Positions 63,272 to 64,000 of a stretch of 64,000 nucleotides of DNA are shown here, one piece after another; the first letter of the stretch is position 1, and each line of letters opens with the position of its first letter. This DNA is from Cyclina sinensis (lineage: Eukaryota > Mollusca > Bivalvia > Venerida > Veneridae): assembly GCA_012932295.1 (NCBI GenBank), contig JAAONU010000001.1, forward strand, positions 41,092,780-41,156,779, written 5' to 3'. The notes beneath the pieces were generated by a model that did not search any database, was not told where the DNA came from, and worked only from the letters and a program-made list of their open reading frames with translations. The position numbers and the translations under genes were made by a program.

Positions 63272-64000
63272 CACATTTTGTCCATATACCAATTGTATTA
63301 GTGTAGTTCTCTGTACATGCGTGGACATTTTGTCCATATACCAATTGTATAAGTGTAGTTCTCTTTACATGCGAACACATTTTGTCCATATACCAATTGT
63401 ATTAGTTAAGTTCTCTGTACATGCGAGCACAATTTTGTCCACATACCAATTGTATTAGTGTAGTTTTCTGTACATGCGAACACATTTTGTCCAGAAACCA
63501 ATTTTATTACTGTAGTTCTCTGTACATGGGAGCACATTTTGACCATATACCAATGATATTAGTTTAGTTCTCTGTAAATGCGAGAGCAATTTTGTCTATA
63601 TATTTTTTGTATTAGTTAAGTTCTCTGTACATGCGACCACATTTTGTCAACATACCAATTGTATTAGTGTAGTTCTCTGTACATGCGAGAACATTTTGTC
63701 CACAGACCAATTGTATTAGTGTAGTTCTCTGTACATGCGACCACATTTTGTCCACATACCAATTGCATTAGCGTAGTTCTCTGTACATGCGAGCACATTT
63801 TGTCCACATACCAATTTTATTACTGTAGTTCTCTGTACATGGCAGCACATTTTGTCCACAAATCAATTGTATTAGTGTAGTCCTCCGAATATGCGGGCAC
63901 ATTTTGTCCACATACCAATTTAATTAGTGTAGTTTTCTGTACATGCAAGCACATTTATCCACATACCAATTGTATTAGTGTAGTTCTCTGATCATGCGGG
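63272..64000. repeat. 52-bp satellite, about 14 copies, running off the window
   Basis: Unit built on 'cacattttgtccatatacca', 'attgtattagtgtagttctc' and 'tgtacatgcgaa'. Copies differ by a few substitutions and 1-bp indels. The array continues past the right edge. The first unit overlaps the alternative last exon of the preceding gene prediction. Confidence 0.92.

Noticed and set aside
63272..64000. Regular repeats considered as CRISPR or protein-repeat exons
   Set aside because: The 52-bp units have no spacers, indels break any long frame, and it behaves as a satellite.

Overview
The window reads as nuclear DNA of an invertebrate animal, most likely a bivalve mollusc. It is AT-rich, has few genes, uses eukaryotic signals (AATAAA, GT-AG introns, TATA/CCAAT boxes), and is full of tRNA-derived SINE heads, TIR elements, a decayed LINE, a Gypsy-type LTR retrotransposon, satellites, and diverged repeats with the 'aaaaggggcataactctgtc' motif that I associate with bivalve genomes. 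The species is not identifiable from the sequence alone.

Layout. 1-8.1 kb: two tandem copies of a TMEM151-like membrane-protein gene, one intact (6768-7817) and one broken by a 2-nt deletion (2003-3047), separated by about 60 copies of a 25-bp minisatellite. 8.1-17.7 kb: repeat-rich DNA without a convincing gene (microsatellites, a G-run array, molluscan-type repeats, a 427-bp TIR element, 29-bp and 54-bp tandem repeats). 17,765-52,623: two head-to-tail copies of a unit of about 14 kb, flanked by the 6-bp direct repeat TGAAAA and lying inside a short host reading frame. 52.6-64 kb: host DNA with TIR elements, a LINE fragment carrying a precise 940-bp TIR insertion, a predicted three-exon gene for a small secreted acidic peptide, and a 52-bp satellite that runs off the window.

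The 14-kb unit is the most unusual part. Each copy carries, from left to right: two small intronless paralogous genes of unknown function (209 and 177 aa) with matching TATTTAAAG promoters and tight AATAAA signals, bracketed by palindromic RFX-type X-boxes; diverged hairpin-bearing tandem repeats; a module with an 82-aa ORF, CATCATG/CATGATG inverted repeats and a minus-strand CCAAT/TATA promoter; a gene for a protein with an N-terminal C2H2 (U1/matrin-type) zinc finger followed by what looks like a complete set of rolling-circle Rep (HUH endonuclease) motifs; clusters of conserved hairpins and decayed Rep-gene fragments; and about 5 kb of nearly non-coding DNA with repeated exon-like cassettes on the minus strand, ending in a CpG-containing region with a CRE site. 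A Rep-like gene, reiterated hairpins, exact head-to-tail joining and a flanking target-site duplication fit a large, apparently undescribed Rep-encoding mobile or virus-derived element integrated as a tandem dimer. That interpretation is inference.

The second unit was later hit by a 7,570-bp Gypsy-type retrotransposon on the minus strand (43,900-51,469). Its two 921-bp LTRs look identical, it has a 4-bp TSD, PPT, PBS, gag and pol in different frames joined by a U-UUA-AAC slippery site, and it lacks nearly all of the integrase core. The first unit preserves the empty site.
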